DNA of 64,000 bases from contig NZ_JACHXJ010000008.1 of NCBI RefSeq assembly GCF_014192015.1, positions 1 through 64,000 on the forward strand. Direction: 5' to 3'. A model generated the notes under the pieces. It had not been told where the DNA came from, made no database searches, and saw only the letters and a program-made list of their open reading frames with translations. Shown here one piece after another: positions 53,655-61,650 of the stretch (position 1 is its first letter; each line of letters starts with the position of its first letter). The stretch is from Paenibacillus rhizosphaerae (GTDB taxonomy: Bacteria; Bacillota; Bacilli; Paenibacillales; Paenibacillaceae). The translations under genes were made by a program, and so were the position numbers.

Positions 53655-54674
53655 ATGAGTAAAATTAGAGTAGCGGTTTTCGGCTGCGGCGCCATCGCCC
53701 AGCGCAGACATATTCCTGAATACGCAGCGAACCCGAACGTGGAGCTGGTTGCTTTTGCGGATCCGCTCAAGGAGCGCGCTGAAGAAGTGGCGGCACAGTA
53801 TGGTGCCAAAGCATACACCGACTACAAGGAACTGCTGAAAAACGAGAAGCTTGACGCAGTCAGCGTATGTACGCCGAACTACCTTCACGCTTCGATGAGC
53901 ATCGACGCGGCGAATGCCGGTCTGCACGTCCTGGTGGAAAAGCCGATGGCGACCACGAAGGAAGAAGGGGAGCAGATGATCGAAGCGGCCCGCAAAAGCG
54001 GCGTCTTCCTGATGGTGGGCCATAATCAGCGCCTCATGCCTCCGCACGTGAAGGCCAAAGAAATTCTGGACTCCGGCAAGCTCGGCAAAGTGCTGACGTT
54101 CCGCACGTCTTTCGGCCACGGTGGTCCGGAAAGCTGGAGTGTTGACGGACGCGACAGCTGGTTTTTCCGTAAAGATGAAGCGATCATGGGCGCCATGGGC
54201 GACCTCGGCGTGCACAAATCCGACTTCATCCGCTATTTGCTGAACGATGAGATCGTGGAAGTCGCCGGCTTTATCGGTACCGTTCATAAGGAAGGTACGG
54301 ATGTGGACGACAACGCGACCTGTATCGTCCGCATGAAGAACGGAGCCGTGGGCACGTTGATGGCAAGCTGGACGCACTACCGTTCCGGCGACAACGGCAC
54401 GGTGCTCTGGTGCGAAAACGGCTGCATGAAGATCGGTACCGTCGAAGGCGACGAGGTTATCGTCGAACTGACCAACGGCACTGTGGAAACGTACAAAGTC
54501 GGCGCCATGGCGACGAACGAAAAGCAAGTACCGAGCGGCGTCATCGACGCCTTCGTGGAATCGATCCTGACCAACACGCCGCCGCAAATTTCCGGCGAAG
54601 AAGGTCTGCGCTCCCTGAACGTCATCCTGGGCGCGTTTGAATCGCAGGACACCGGCAAGATCGTGAAGCTGTAA
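53655..54674 (+). CDS. Gfo/Idh/MocA-family oxidoreductase
   Basis: The 339-residue NAD(P)-dependent enzyme has a classic N-terminal fold (IRVAVFGCGAIAQRRHIPEY), the VEKPMATTKEEGEQMIEAAR motif (about residue 95) and the catalytic-site pattern AMGDLGVHKSDFIRYLL with Asp and His. It probably works together with the isomerase on an unknown sugar or polyol. ATG at 53655 follows AAAGGGAG. A strong terminator follows. Confidence 0.85.
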   Translation: MSKIRVAVFGCGAIAQRRHIPEYAANPNVELVAFADPLKERAEEVAAQYGAKAYTDYKELLKNEKLDAVSVCTPNYLHASMSIDAANAGLHVLVEKPMATTKEEGEQMIEAARKSGVFLMVGHNQRLMPPHVKAKEILDSGKLGKVLTFRTSFGHGGPESWSVDGRDSWFFRKDEAIMGAMGDLGVHKSDFIRYLLNDEIVEVAGFIGTVHKEGTDVDDNATCIVRMKNGAVGTLMASWTHYRSGDNGTVLWCENGCMKIGTVEGDEVIVELTNGTVETYKVGAMATNEKQVPSGVIDAFVESILTNTPPQISGEEGLRSLNVILGAFESQDTGKIVKL

Positions 54675-54685
54675 CAAGTATGAAG

Positions 54686-54711
54686 AGAGGACCTTGGGGT
54701 CCTCTTTTTTT
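54686..54711 (+). terminator. Terminator of the isomerase/dehydrogenase pair
   Basis: AGAGGACC-TTGG-GGTCCTCT followed by seven T. It lies 12 bases after the stop. Confidence 0.9.
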
Positions 54712-54740
54712 GTGTTCTGTTGCGAGAAGGGGGAGTTATG

Positions 54741-55262
54741 GAAGTGGATGCTACCGAAGCGTATGCTCCGACGAACCCCCTGAAGGGGTTCTCAATTCCC
54801 TCCTGAAACTAAAAAAGCTCTCCAATATGGAGAGCTTTCATACGTCCCGGATCGGGATACCGCCCCAGCGGGCGGACTGCGAAGCGGATGCTACCGAAGC
54901 GTATGCTCCCGCGAACCCCCTGAAGGGGTTCTCAATTCCCTCCTGAAACTAAAAAAGCTCTCCATTATGGAGAGCTTTCATACGTCCCAGAAGGGATACC
55001 GCCCTAACGTGCGGACTGCGAAGCGGATGCCACCGAAGCGTATGCTCCGGCGAACCCCTGAAGGGGTTCTCATCATTCCCTCCTGGAACTAAAAAAAGCT
55101 CTCCAATATGGAGAGCTTTCATACGTCCCAGATCGGGATACCGCCCTAGCGGGCGGACTGCGAAGCAGATGCTAACGAAGCGTATGCTCCGACGAACCCC
55201 CTGAAGGGGTTCTCAATTCCCTCCTGAAACTAAAAAGCTCTCCAATATGGAGAGCTTTCATA
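54741..55262. repeat. Tandem array of four structured repeats, about 140 bp each
   Basis: Units start at about 54741, 54881, 55020 and 55162, each with GAAG(C/T)(G/A)GATGC. Each unit holds the hairpin GAACCCC-CTG-AAGGGGTTC and the intrinsic-terminator hairpin AGCTCTCCA-ATA-TGGAGAGCT. The first three also have, beyond CATACGTCCC, a GC hairpin like CCGCCC-TAGC-GGGCGG (decayed in the third). The last unit runs directly into tRNA-Arg: the TACGTCCCAG that ends it is the tRNA 3' end. The inner units carry the same CGTCCC(A/G)G followed by a degenerate GGGATACC in place of the tRNA T-arm. No convincing gene is encoded. Confidence 0.85.
55232..55258 (-). terminator. tRNA-Arg terminator (last repeat unit)
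   Basis: AAAGCTCTCCA-ATA-TGGAGAGCTTT, with T following on the minus strand, directly after the tRNA. Three more copies of the same hairpin lie further on in the array. Confidence 0.85.
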
Positions 55263-55336
<74 letters not shown>

Positions 55337-55358
55337 ATAAAAAATTCAAGCAAGGAAG

Positions 55359-55387
55359 ATCATAACATATAGTTGGAACAATATCAA
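55359..55387 (-). promoter_or_regulatory. Promoter of the second tRNA-Arg
   Basis: On the minus strand TTGATA (55387-55382) and TATGAT (55364-55359) are 17 bases apart and about 22 bases before the tRNA. Confidence 0.7.
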
Positions 55388-55604
55388 CATGTTTTTCTTT
55401 CCTTTCTCATCGTCCCCCGAATCTGTTCTCCGGGCTTAAGAAAAAAGTTGTTTCAATCCCCGTTTATATTATTAATGGTTTCTATACGTTTTTCATAGAA
55501 CGAATGGGTTCCCCGTCCATTCACATGTTTTTTTTCAAGTTGAAAGAGGTATGCTATAATCAACAATTATTTGCAACAAGTAGCGGGGAAAGGAGGGAAT
55601 ACAT

Positions 55605-56540
55605 ATTAAAGAACATATTTCCCCAACGAAGGACAACGTCATTTTGTTTCCAAAGACGCTCGACTTCTATCAGATTCAGCTGACCGTCATGCTGGAAAAT
55701 GAACGGTACGGGGAAGCGATGGAGCTTTTGCGTTTCCTGCTGCAGTGCCAAGGGCAGGATGAGAGGCATTATGAAGAATGGCAGGCGCTTCTGGAATGGC
55801 TGGAAGCCGCTTTTCCACAATATATGAATCACGGCGGCGGGCAGGGCACAGGCTTGGACTCTTATGAGCATGAAGAGGAGCCCAACGAGGAAGAAATGAA
55901 GCGGCAGAACGTGCGAGCCAAGCTGGCCGAAGACCACCATTACGCCGACAAGCTGCTGCACACCGCCATGGAAGAGCCTTTATCGGAGCAGACCATGCTC
56001 GCTCTCGAGCAGCTATCCTATCTGGAAGGCTCGGATATCGATGACAAGCTGGTGGAGTGGCTGATGCAGGCCCGTCTTCATCCGCTGCTGCAGTTCAGGG
56101 TGCTTCAAACGCTGCGCAAGCGCGGCATGCACGGCACGGTGCAGTTCAAGCGGGGACAGGAGCAGGTAAGCGTCGATATGGAGACGGTGCCTTTGACGCC
56201 GGAGGAGTTTCCGCCGCAGGTGGCAATGGTAGCGGAACGCGTGGCTGCGCAGACCGAGGTGCAGGAGCCGACGCTGTATTATTTCGCCCAGGAGCTGTGG
56301 TCGCAGTTTATTATGGCGATCTACGGGACGGAGGATTACCGGTCGATCCTGGATGAGGACGACACGACGATCGACATTTGGGCGGCCGCCCTGCATCAGA
56401 TCGTTACCGAGAGCCTCACAGGCAGCCGCAACGAGGAGGAGTCCCGGGCGATGTACGGGATCACGGACACGATGCGCTTCCGTTTTGAGCAGGCTTACCG
56501 AAGCTTCAGGCAGTTCGTGTCGGCCGGCATGCAGGAGTAA
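55605..56540 (+). CDS. TPR-like hypothetical protein upstream of tig, apparent ATT start
   Basis: The 311-residue protein is helical and acidic, with repeated helix pairs (QIQLTVMLENERYGEAMELL near the N terminus), which suggests a TPR-like scaffold. It takes the place of ysoA ahead of tig in Bacillus. The perfect site AGGAGG at 55591-55596 is 8 bases from ATT at 55605, which is in frame and opens (M)KEHISPTKDNVILFPKTL. No ATG, GTG or TTG exists at a suitable distance; the first conventional codon is TTG at 55644, without a ribosome site. Function is unknown. Confidence 0.65.
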   Translation: MKEHISPTKDNVILFPKTLDFYQIQLTVMLENERYGEAMELLRFLLQCQGQDERHYEEWQALLEWLEAAFPQYMNHGGGQGTGLDSYEHEEEPNEEEMKRQNVRAKLAEDHHYADKLLHTAMEEPLSEQTMLALEQLSYLEGSDIDDKLVEWLMQARLHPLLQFRVLQTLRKRGMHGTVQFKRGQEQVSVDMETVPLTPEEFPPQVAMVAERVAAQTEVQEPTLYYFAQELWSQFIMAIYGTEDYRSILDEDDTTIDIWAAALHQIVTESLTGSRNEEESRAMYGITDTMRFRFEQAYRSFRQFVSAGMQE

Positions 56541-56583
56541 GCGGTCGGAAACGTTTACCTGAAGAGTTGCCAAGGGCTTGCCC

Positions 56584-56612
56584 TTGAAAAACACGGCAAT
56601 GTTGTTTATACT
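56584..56612 (+). promoter_or_regulatory. tig: Promoter of tig
   Basis: TTGAAA (56584-56589) and TATACT (56607-56612), 17 bases apart, about 70 bases before the start of tig. A small CAAGGG/CCCTTG hairpin overlaps the -35 side. Confidence 0.55.
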
Positions 56613-56681
56613 ATAATGGTTATTCTGTGCGTGCTGATAACTTAAGTACATGTGAATTATTTTTGGAGGGGAAAGCATAAA

Positions 56682-58010
56682 ATGAAAGCAACCTGGGAAA
56701 AAATAGAGAAGAACCTTGGCGTTCTTGAAGTTGAAGTGGAAGCAGACCGTGTAGCTGCAGCCCTCGACAAAGCTTTTAATAAAGTAGCAAAAAAGGCTAA
56801 CGTGCCTGGCTTCCGTAAAGGTAAAGTACCTCGGCCGATCTTCGAAGCCCGTTATGGCGTCGAAGCTCTGTATCAAGACGCAATCGACATTTTGCTTCCT
56901 GAAGTATACACAGAAGCTGTCGACCAAACCGACATCTTCCCTGTAGACCGTCCTGAAGTGGAAATTGACCAATTCGCCAAAGGCGAAGTGTTCAAATTCA
57001 AAGCGAAAGTAACGGTTAAGCCTGAAGTGACTTTGGGCGAATACAAAGGCGTGGAAGTTCCGGTACAAAAGGTTGAGGTTTCGGACGAAGAGCTTGACGC
57101 TGAATTGAAGCGTCTGCAAGAACGTCATGCTGAATTGTCTGTTATCGACGAAGGCGCTGCCGAGAACGGTGATGTCGCCGTAATCGACTTCGACGGCTCT
57201 GTTGACGGCGTTCCTTTCGAAGGCGGACAAGCTGAGCGTTATTCTCTGGAACTGGGAAGCGGCACATTCATTCCTGGATTTGAAGAGCAGGTTGTCGGCA
57301 TGGCAACTGGCGACTTCAAGGACGTGGAAGTGACTTTCCCTGACACATATCATGCGGAAGAACTGGCCGGCAAGAAAGCCGTGTTCAAAGTGAAAGTGCA
57401 TGAAATCAAGCGCAAGCAGCTTCCTGAGCTGGACGATGAATTCGCCAAAGACGTAAGTGAATTCGAAACGCTCGCCGAGTACAAGGAAGACCTGAAGAAA
57501 CAACTTCTGGAGCGCAAGGAACAAGAAGCGAAAGGCAATAAGGAAGCAGCTGTCGTAGACAAAGTTGCCGCCAACGCCGAAGTGGAAATTCCGCAAGCGA
57601 TGATTGACAGCGAAATTCAAAACATGATGCGTGATTTTGACAACCGTCTGCGCAATCAGGGTATGAACCTTGAAATGTTCCTCAGCTTCTCTGGCCAAAC
57701 GACGGCTGATCTGCAAGAGCAAATGAAGGAAGATGCCGATAAACGCGTTCGCAACAACCTTGTTCTGGAGCAAATCGCCAAAGAAGAGAACATTGAAGTA
57801 ACTGAGGAAGACATCAACAAAGAGCTGGAAGTGATGGCTGAATCTTACAAGCGTACTGCTGACGAGATCCGCAACATCCTTACAGCAAACGGCTCGCTGG
57901 GAAGCCTGCGTGAAGAAATTTCTCTTCGCAAAACGGTTGATCTCCTGGTTGAGAACAGCAAAGAAGTGGAAGCAGCCGAAGAAGCTGCCGAAACGGCTGA
58001 AGAAAAATAA
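56682..58010 (+). CDS. tig: Trigger factor
   Basis: The 442-residue ribosome-associated chaperone and peptidyl-prolyl isomerase has three parts. The ribosome-binding domain carries the signature PGFRKGKVPRPI (about residues 38-49), the FKBP-type domain lies at about 160-245 (DGDVAVIDFDGSVDG-like), and a long helical C-terminal arm follows. Length is normal. ATG at 56682 follows GGAGGGG. Codons in this gene are more AT-ending than its neighbours, as expected for a strongly expressed gene. Confidence 0.95.
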   Translation: MKATWEKIEKNLGVLEVEVEADRVAAALDKAFNKVAKKANVPGFRKGKVPRPIFEARYGVEALYQDAIDILLPEVYTEAVDQTDIFPVDRPEVEIDQFAKGEVFKFKAKVTVKPEVTLGEYKGVEVPVQKVEVSDEELDAELKRLQERHAELSVIDEGAAENGDVAVIDFDGSVDGVPFEGGQAERYSLELGSGTFIPGFEEQVVGMATGDFKDVEVTFPDTYHAEELAGKKAVFKVKVHEIKRKQLPELDDEFAKDVSEFETLAEYKEDLKKQLLERKEQEAKGNKEAAVVDKVAANAEVEIPQAMIDSEIQNMMRDFDNRLRNQGMNLEMFLSFSGQTTADLQEQMKEDADKRVRNNLVLEQIAKEENIEVTEEDINKELEVMAESYKRTADEIRNILTANGSLGSLREEISLRKTVDLLVENSKEVEAAEEAAETAEEK

Positions 58011-58077
58011 GAAGGAAACGGACGCGGCCTTCTGCATCTGACTCGGTGCGGAGGCTGACATAAGGGACCTATAGAGA

Positions 58078-58113
58078 GATAAGGCACGTATATCCACTGC
58101 GTGCCTTATTTTT
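58078..58113 (+). terminator. tig: tig terminator
   Basis: AAGGCACG and CGTGCCTT pair with an 11-base loop and are followed by ATTTTT. The rest of the 332-base gap to clpP is AT-rich and holds only likely promoter sequence. Confidence 0.75.
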
Positions 58114-58342
58114 AACTAAAAGTATCCATTAATATCTAAATCTTGCATGAAAATGGATGCTTTGTTTCCATACATATTCGATTCAAGAGTCCGTTTCGGG
58201 TTATAATTGTTAGAAGACTCATACACTGTATTAAATGGTGTGGAGTGAAAAAATGACATCGTGCTTTGAACATGTTAGAATAGTGCTGTAAACTTGATTG
58301 AAGCACGCATCACATCTTTTACATGGAAAAGAGGTTGGACAC

Positions 58343-58933
58343 ATGAGTCTGATACCTATGGTTGTAGAACAAACCAATAGAGGCGAGAGATCGTACGATA
58401 TTTACTCCAGATTGCTCAAGGACCGCATTATCTTCCTGAGCAGTGCGATTGATGATGATGTTGCCAATCTCGTCATAGCTCAATTATTGTTCCTGGCTGC
58501 GGAGGATCCGGAGAAAGATATTCATTTGTATATCAATTCGCCGGGTGGTTCTGTCACAGCGGGGATGGGTATATATGATACGATGCAGTTTATCAAGCCT
58601 GATGTATCCACGATTTGCGTTGGTATGGCGGCGAGCATGGGATCCCTGTTATTGACGGCCGGAGCACCCGGTAAGCGTTTTGCGCTGACCAATAGCGAGG
58701 TTATGATTCACCAGCCGCTCGGCGGTGTTCAGGGCCAGGCGTCCGATATCCAAATCCATGCGAGCTGGATTATTAAAACCAGGGAAAAGCTCAATCAAAT
58801 TTACGTGGAGCGCACGGGTCAGCCCCTTGAAAAAATTGAGCGCGATACGGATCGTGACTTTTTCATGAGCGCGGAGGAAGCGAAAGCATACGGCATAATT
58901 GACCAGGTTCTCACTTCACCGATTAAATCTTAA
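58343..58933 (+). CDS. clpP: ATP-dependent Clp protease proteolytic subunit
   Basis: The 196-residue serine protease forms two stacked heptamers with ClpX or ClpC caps. The catalytic Ser lies in GMAASMGSLLL (near residue 98), His in MIHQPLGG (near 123), and Asp in ERDTDRDFFMS (near 172). The N terminus MSLIPMVVEQTNRGERSYDI matches the usual propeptide. ATG at 58343 follows AAAAGAGG. It is 12 bases ahead of clpX. I see no CtsR operator in the upstream gap. Confidence 0.95.
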   Translation: MSLIPMVVEQTNRGERSYDIYSRLLKDRIIFLSSAIDDDVANLVIAQLLFLAAEDPEKDIHLYINSPGGSVTAGMGIYDTMQFIKPDVSTICVGMAASMGSLLLTAGAPGKRFALTNSEVMIHQPLGGVQGQASDIQIHASWIIKTREKLNQIYVERTGQPLEKIERDTDRDFFMSAEEAKAYGIIDQVLTSPIKS

Positions 58934-58945
58934 AGGGGTGTTTAC

Positions 58946-60202
58946 ATGTTTAAATTTAACGATGAAAAAGGGCAGCTGAAGTGCTCTTTTTGCGGGAAAT
59001 CCCAGGAGCAAGTGCGCAAGCTTGTTGCTGGCCCCGGTGTTTATATATGCGACGAATGTATCGAGCTCTGCACGGAGATCGTGGAGGAAGAGCTCGGTCA
59101 TGAGGAAGAGCTGGATCTGAAGGATATTCCGAAACCGAAGGAAATCTGCGATATTTTGGACCAGTATATCATCGGTCAAGAACAAGCGAAGAAATCGCTG
59201 TCTGTTGCTGTGTACAACCATTACAAACGGATCAATACCGGCAGCAAAATTGAAGACGTCGAGCTTCAAAAAAGTAACATTCTACTTTTGGGTCCAACCG
59301 GTTCGGGTAAGACGCTGCTTGCCCAGACGATGGCCAAAATTTTGAACGTTCCGTTCGCCATTGCCGACGCGACTTCCCTTACGGAAGCCGGATACGTGGG
59401 TGAGGACGTGGAGAACATCCTGCTGAAGCTGATTCAGGCAGCCGATTACGACGTGGAAAAAGCCGAGCGCGGCATCATCTATATCGACGAAATCGACAAG
59501 GTGGCGCGTAAATCCGAGAACCCTTCGATTACCCGCGACGTATCGGGTGAAGGGGTACAGCAGGCGCTGTTGAAAATCCTGGAAGGAACGGTTGCTTCGG
59601 TTCCGCCACAAGGCGGGCGCAAGCATCCGCATCAGGAGTTTATCCAAATCGATACGACGAACATCCTGTTTATTTGCGGCGGTGCCTTTGACGGCCTGGA
59701 GCAAATGATCAAACGCCGGATCGGTAAGAAAGTCATCGGCTTTAACGCAGGTACCGACAACCAGAAAGATCTGAAACCGGGCGAATACCTCGGTCTGGTT
59801 CTGCCGGAAGACCTGCTGAAATTCGGCCTGATCCCTGAATTCGTAGGACGTCTGCCGATCATTTCGACGCTGGAGCCGCTCGATGAGAAGACGCTGGTGC
59901 GTATTCTGTCCGAGCCGAAGAACGCGCTGACGAAGCAGTATCAGAAACTGCTCGAAATGGATAACGTAACGTTGAAATTCGAGCCGGAAGCCCTTGAAGC
60001 GATTGCCCGCGAAGCGATCAAACGCAATACGGGCGCCCGCGGACTTCGGGCCATCATCGAAGGCATCATGTTGGATGTCATGTATGAGGTTCCGTCCCGC
60101 GAGGATATCAAGGACTGCATCATTACGGAGCAGGTTGTCAAAGAGAAGATGATCCCGGAATTGATCAGCAAAAAAGATAAAAAACAAGAGGAAAGTGCGT
60201 AA
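58946..60202 (+). CDS. clpX: ClpX, AAA+ unfoldase of ClpXP
   Basis: The 418-residue ATPase has an N-terminal zinc domain with four Cys (CSFCGKSQEQ and CDECIELC), Walker A GPTGSGKTLLAQT (near 117), Walker B IIYIDEIDK, the RKH pore loop in GGRKHPHQEF and the IGF loop that docks on ClpP (KVIGF). ATG at 58946 follows AAAGGGG. It lies 12 bases after clpP, so both parts are made together. Confidence 0.95.
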   Translation: MFKFNDEKGQLKCSFCGKSQEQVRKLVAGPGVYICDECIELCTEIVEEELGHEEELDLKDIPKPKEICDILDQYIIGQEQAKKSLSVAVYNHYKRINTGSKIEDVELQKSNILLLGPTGSGKTLLAQTMAKILNVPFAIADATSLTEAGYVGEDVENILLKLIQAADYDVEKAERGIIYIDEIDKVARKSENPSITRDVSGEGVQQALLKILEGTVASVPPQGGRKHPHQEFIQIDTTNILFICGGAFDGLEQMIKRRIGKKVIGFNAGTDNQKDLKPGEYLGLVLPEDLLKFGLIPEFVGRLPIISTLEPLDEKTLVRILSEPKNALTKQYQKLLEMDNVTLKFEPEALEAIAREAIKRNTGARGLRAIIEGIMLDVMYEVPSREDIKDCIITEQVVKEKMIPELISKKDKKQEESA

Positions 60203-60249
60203 CTGTTGTTGTAAAACAGACGCCATTTTCCCAAATTTAGGTGCCGATT

Positions 60250-60293
60250 CTCCACTTCCGCCCTGCCGCTTGCTTCGCGGGGACGGGGTGGAG
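60250..60293 (+). other. Long hairpin between clpX and ispG
   Basis: CTCCAC and GTGGAG enclose a GC-rich stretch with further pairing (CCCTGCCGC and GCGGGGACGGGG). No T-run follows, so it is not a clear terminator. It may be an RNA processing or stability element. Confidence 0.35.
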
Positions 60294-60319
60294 TCTTGGC
60301 GTTATGGGAGAGAACAATC

Positions 60320-61417
60320 ATGTTTTTGAGACAAGACACACGGCCGGTCAAGGTCGGCAATTTGACGATTGGCGGTAATAACGAAGTCATTATTCAAAGC
60401 ATGTGTACGACGAAGACCGCAAACGTGGAAGCCACGGTGGCGGAAATCCTTCGGCTCGAAGAAGCCGGCTGCCAGATTGTTCGGGTGACGGTCAACAATG
60501 TGGAAGCGGCAGAAGCCATCAAAGAGATCAAGAAACGCATTCATATTCCGCTGGTTGCGGATATTCATTTTAACTACCAGCTGGCGCTGAAGGCCATCGA
60601 GAACGGCATCGATAAAGTCCGGATTAACCCCGGCAATATCGGCAGCCGCGAGAAAGTGGAAGCGGTCGTCCGGGCTTGTAAAGAGCGCGGAATTCCGATC
60701 CGGATCGGCGTCAACGCCGGTTCGCTGGAATCCCATCTGTTGGACAAATACGGCTATCCGACGCCTGAAGCTATGGTGGAAAGTGCCCTATATCACATAG
60801 GCATTTTGGAGGAGCTCGACTTCCACGATATTATCGTGTCTCTGAAAGCCTCCGACGTGCCGATGGCCATCGAGGCTTACCGTAAGGCGGCCGAAGTCAT
60901 TCCTTATCCTCTGCACCTCGGTATTACCGAATCGGGAACGCTGTTCTCCGGTACGATCAAAAGCTCGGCGGGCATCGGCGCCCTGTTGTCGATGGGCATT
61001 GGCAGCACCGTTCGCATTTCCCTGAGCGCCGATCCGGTGGAAGAAGTCAAAGTGGCACGCGAGCTGCTCAAGACCTTCGGTCTGATTTCGAACGCCGCAA
61101 CGCTCGTGTCCTGTCCGACCTGCGGGCGGCTGGACATCGACTTGTTCTCCATCGCCAACGAAGTGGAAGCCTACATCTCCCAGCTGAAAGTACCGATTAA
61201 AGTATCCGTGCTGGGCTGTGCGGTCAATGGTCCGGGCGAAGCGCGTGAAGCGGACATCGGCATCGCCGGCGGTCGCGGCGAGGGACTGCTTTTCCGTTAC
61301 GGAGAGATGATTCGTAAAGTGCCCGAAGCCGAGATGGTGGACGAATTGAAGAAAGAAATCGATAACATCGTCAAAGTATACGAAGAAACCGGAGCAATTC
61401 CGGGGCGCAAACACTAA
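60320..61417 (+). CDS. ispG: 4-hydroxy-3-methylbut-2-en-1-yl diphosphate synthase
   Basis: The 365-residue iron-sulfur enzyme works at the next-to-last step of the MEP isoprenoid pathway. The TIM-barrel part has VADIHFNYQLALKA and RINPGNIG. The cluster cysteines are in VSCPTCGR (near residue 270) and in LGCAVNGPGEA (near residue 305). ATG at 60320 follows GGGAGAG. It is set between clpX and lonB, where Bacillus subtilis has none. A terminator follows. Confidence 0.95.
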   Translation: MFLRQDTRPVKVGNLTIGGNNEVIIQSMCTTKTANVEATVAEILRLEEAGCQIVRVTVNNVEAAEAIKEIKKRIHIPLVADIHFNYQLALKAIENGIDKVRINPGNIGSREKVEAVVRACKERGIPIRIGVNAGSLESHLLDKYGYPTPEAMVESALYHIGILEELDFHDIIVSLKASDVPMAIEAYRKAAEVIPYPLHLGITESGTLFSGTIKSSAGIGALLSMGIGSTVRISLSADPVEEVKVARELLKTFGLISNAATLVSCPTCGRLDIDLFSIANEVEAYISQLKVPIKVSVLGCAVNGPGEAREADIGIAGGRGEGLLFRYGEMIRKVPEAEMVDELKKEIDNIVKVYEETGAIPGRKH

Positions 61418-61425
61418 TTTCCCGG

Positions 61426-61470
61426 AAGAAGCCGCAGTCCTGCTTATGCAGTGCCGCGGCTTCTTTATTT
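61426..61470 (+). terminator. ispG: ispG terminator
   Basis: AAGAAGCCGC pairs with GCGGCTTCTT and is followed by TATTT. Confidence 0.75.
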
Positions 61471-61650
61471 GCACGTCGGCGCACATTTTCCAAAAAAGAT
61501 GCAAAAAACCCGGCCCATCCCGTTTACTCATGGATGAAAAGGCTATACTACCATGTATCAGGCTAACGAACCTATTTCCGGCTAGATGATCTCAATCTGA
61601 AAATATGCCGGAAGAGAAGCCATTGAACTGAGAATCGGGAGGGATTTAAT

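Noticed and set aside
54680..54946. An 88-codon frame across the first two tandem repeats
   Set aside because: It contains the repeat twice, has no good ribosome site, and its sequence follows the hairpins instead of a protein pattern.
54741..55262. Short minus-strand frames in the repeats behind GGAGGG, starting TTGAGAACC
   Set aside because: The frame is kept in some units but lost in the third unit, where one G fewer shifts it, so selection for a peptide is not supported.
56548..56562. GGAAACGTTTACC before tig as a cre site
   Set aside because: It lacks the TG...CA ends of the cre pattern, and tig is not a typical catabolite-controlled gene.
56013..58097. A 694-codon antisense frame opposite tig and its upstream neighbour
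   Set aside because: It is the complement of a highly expressed gene with strongly biased codons; the frame has no ribosome site and no family motif.
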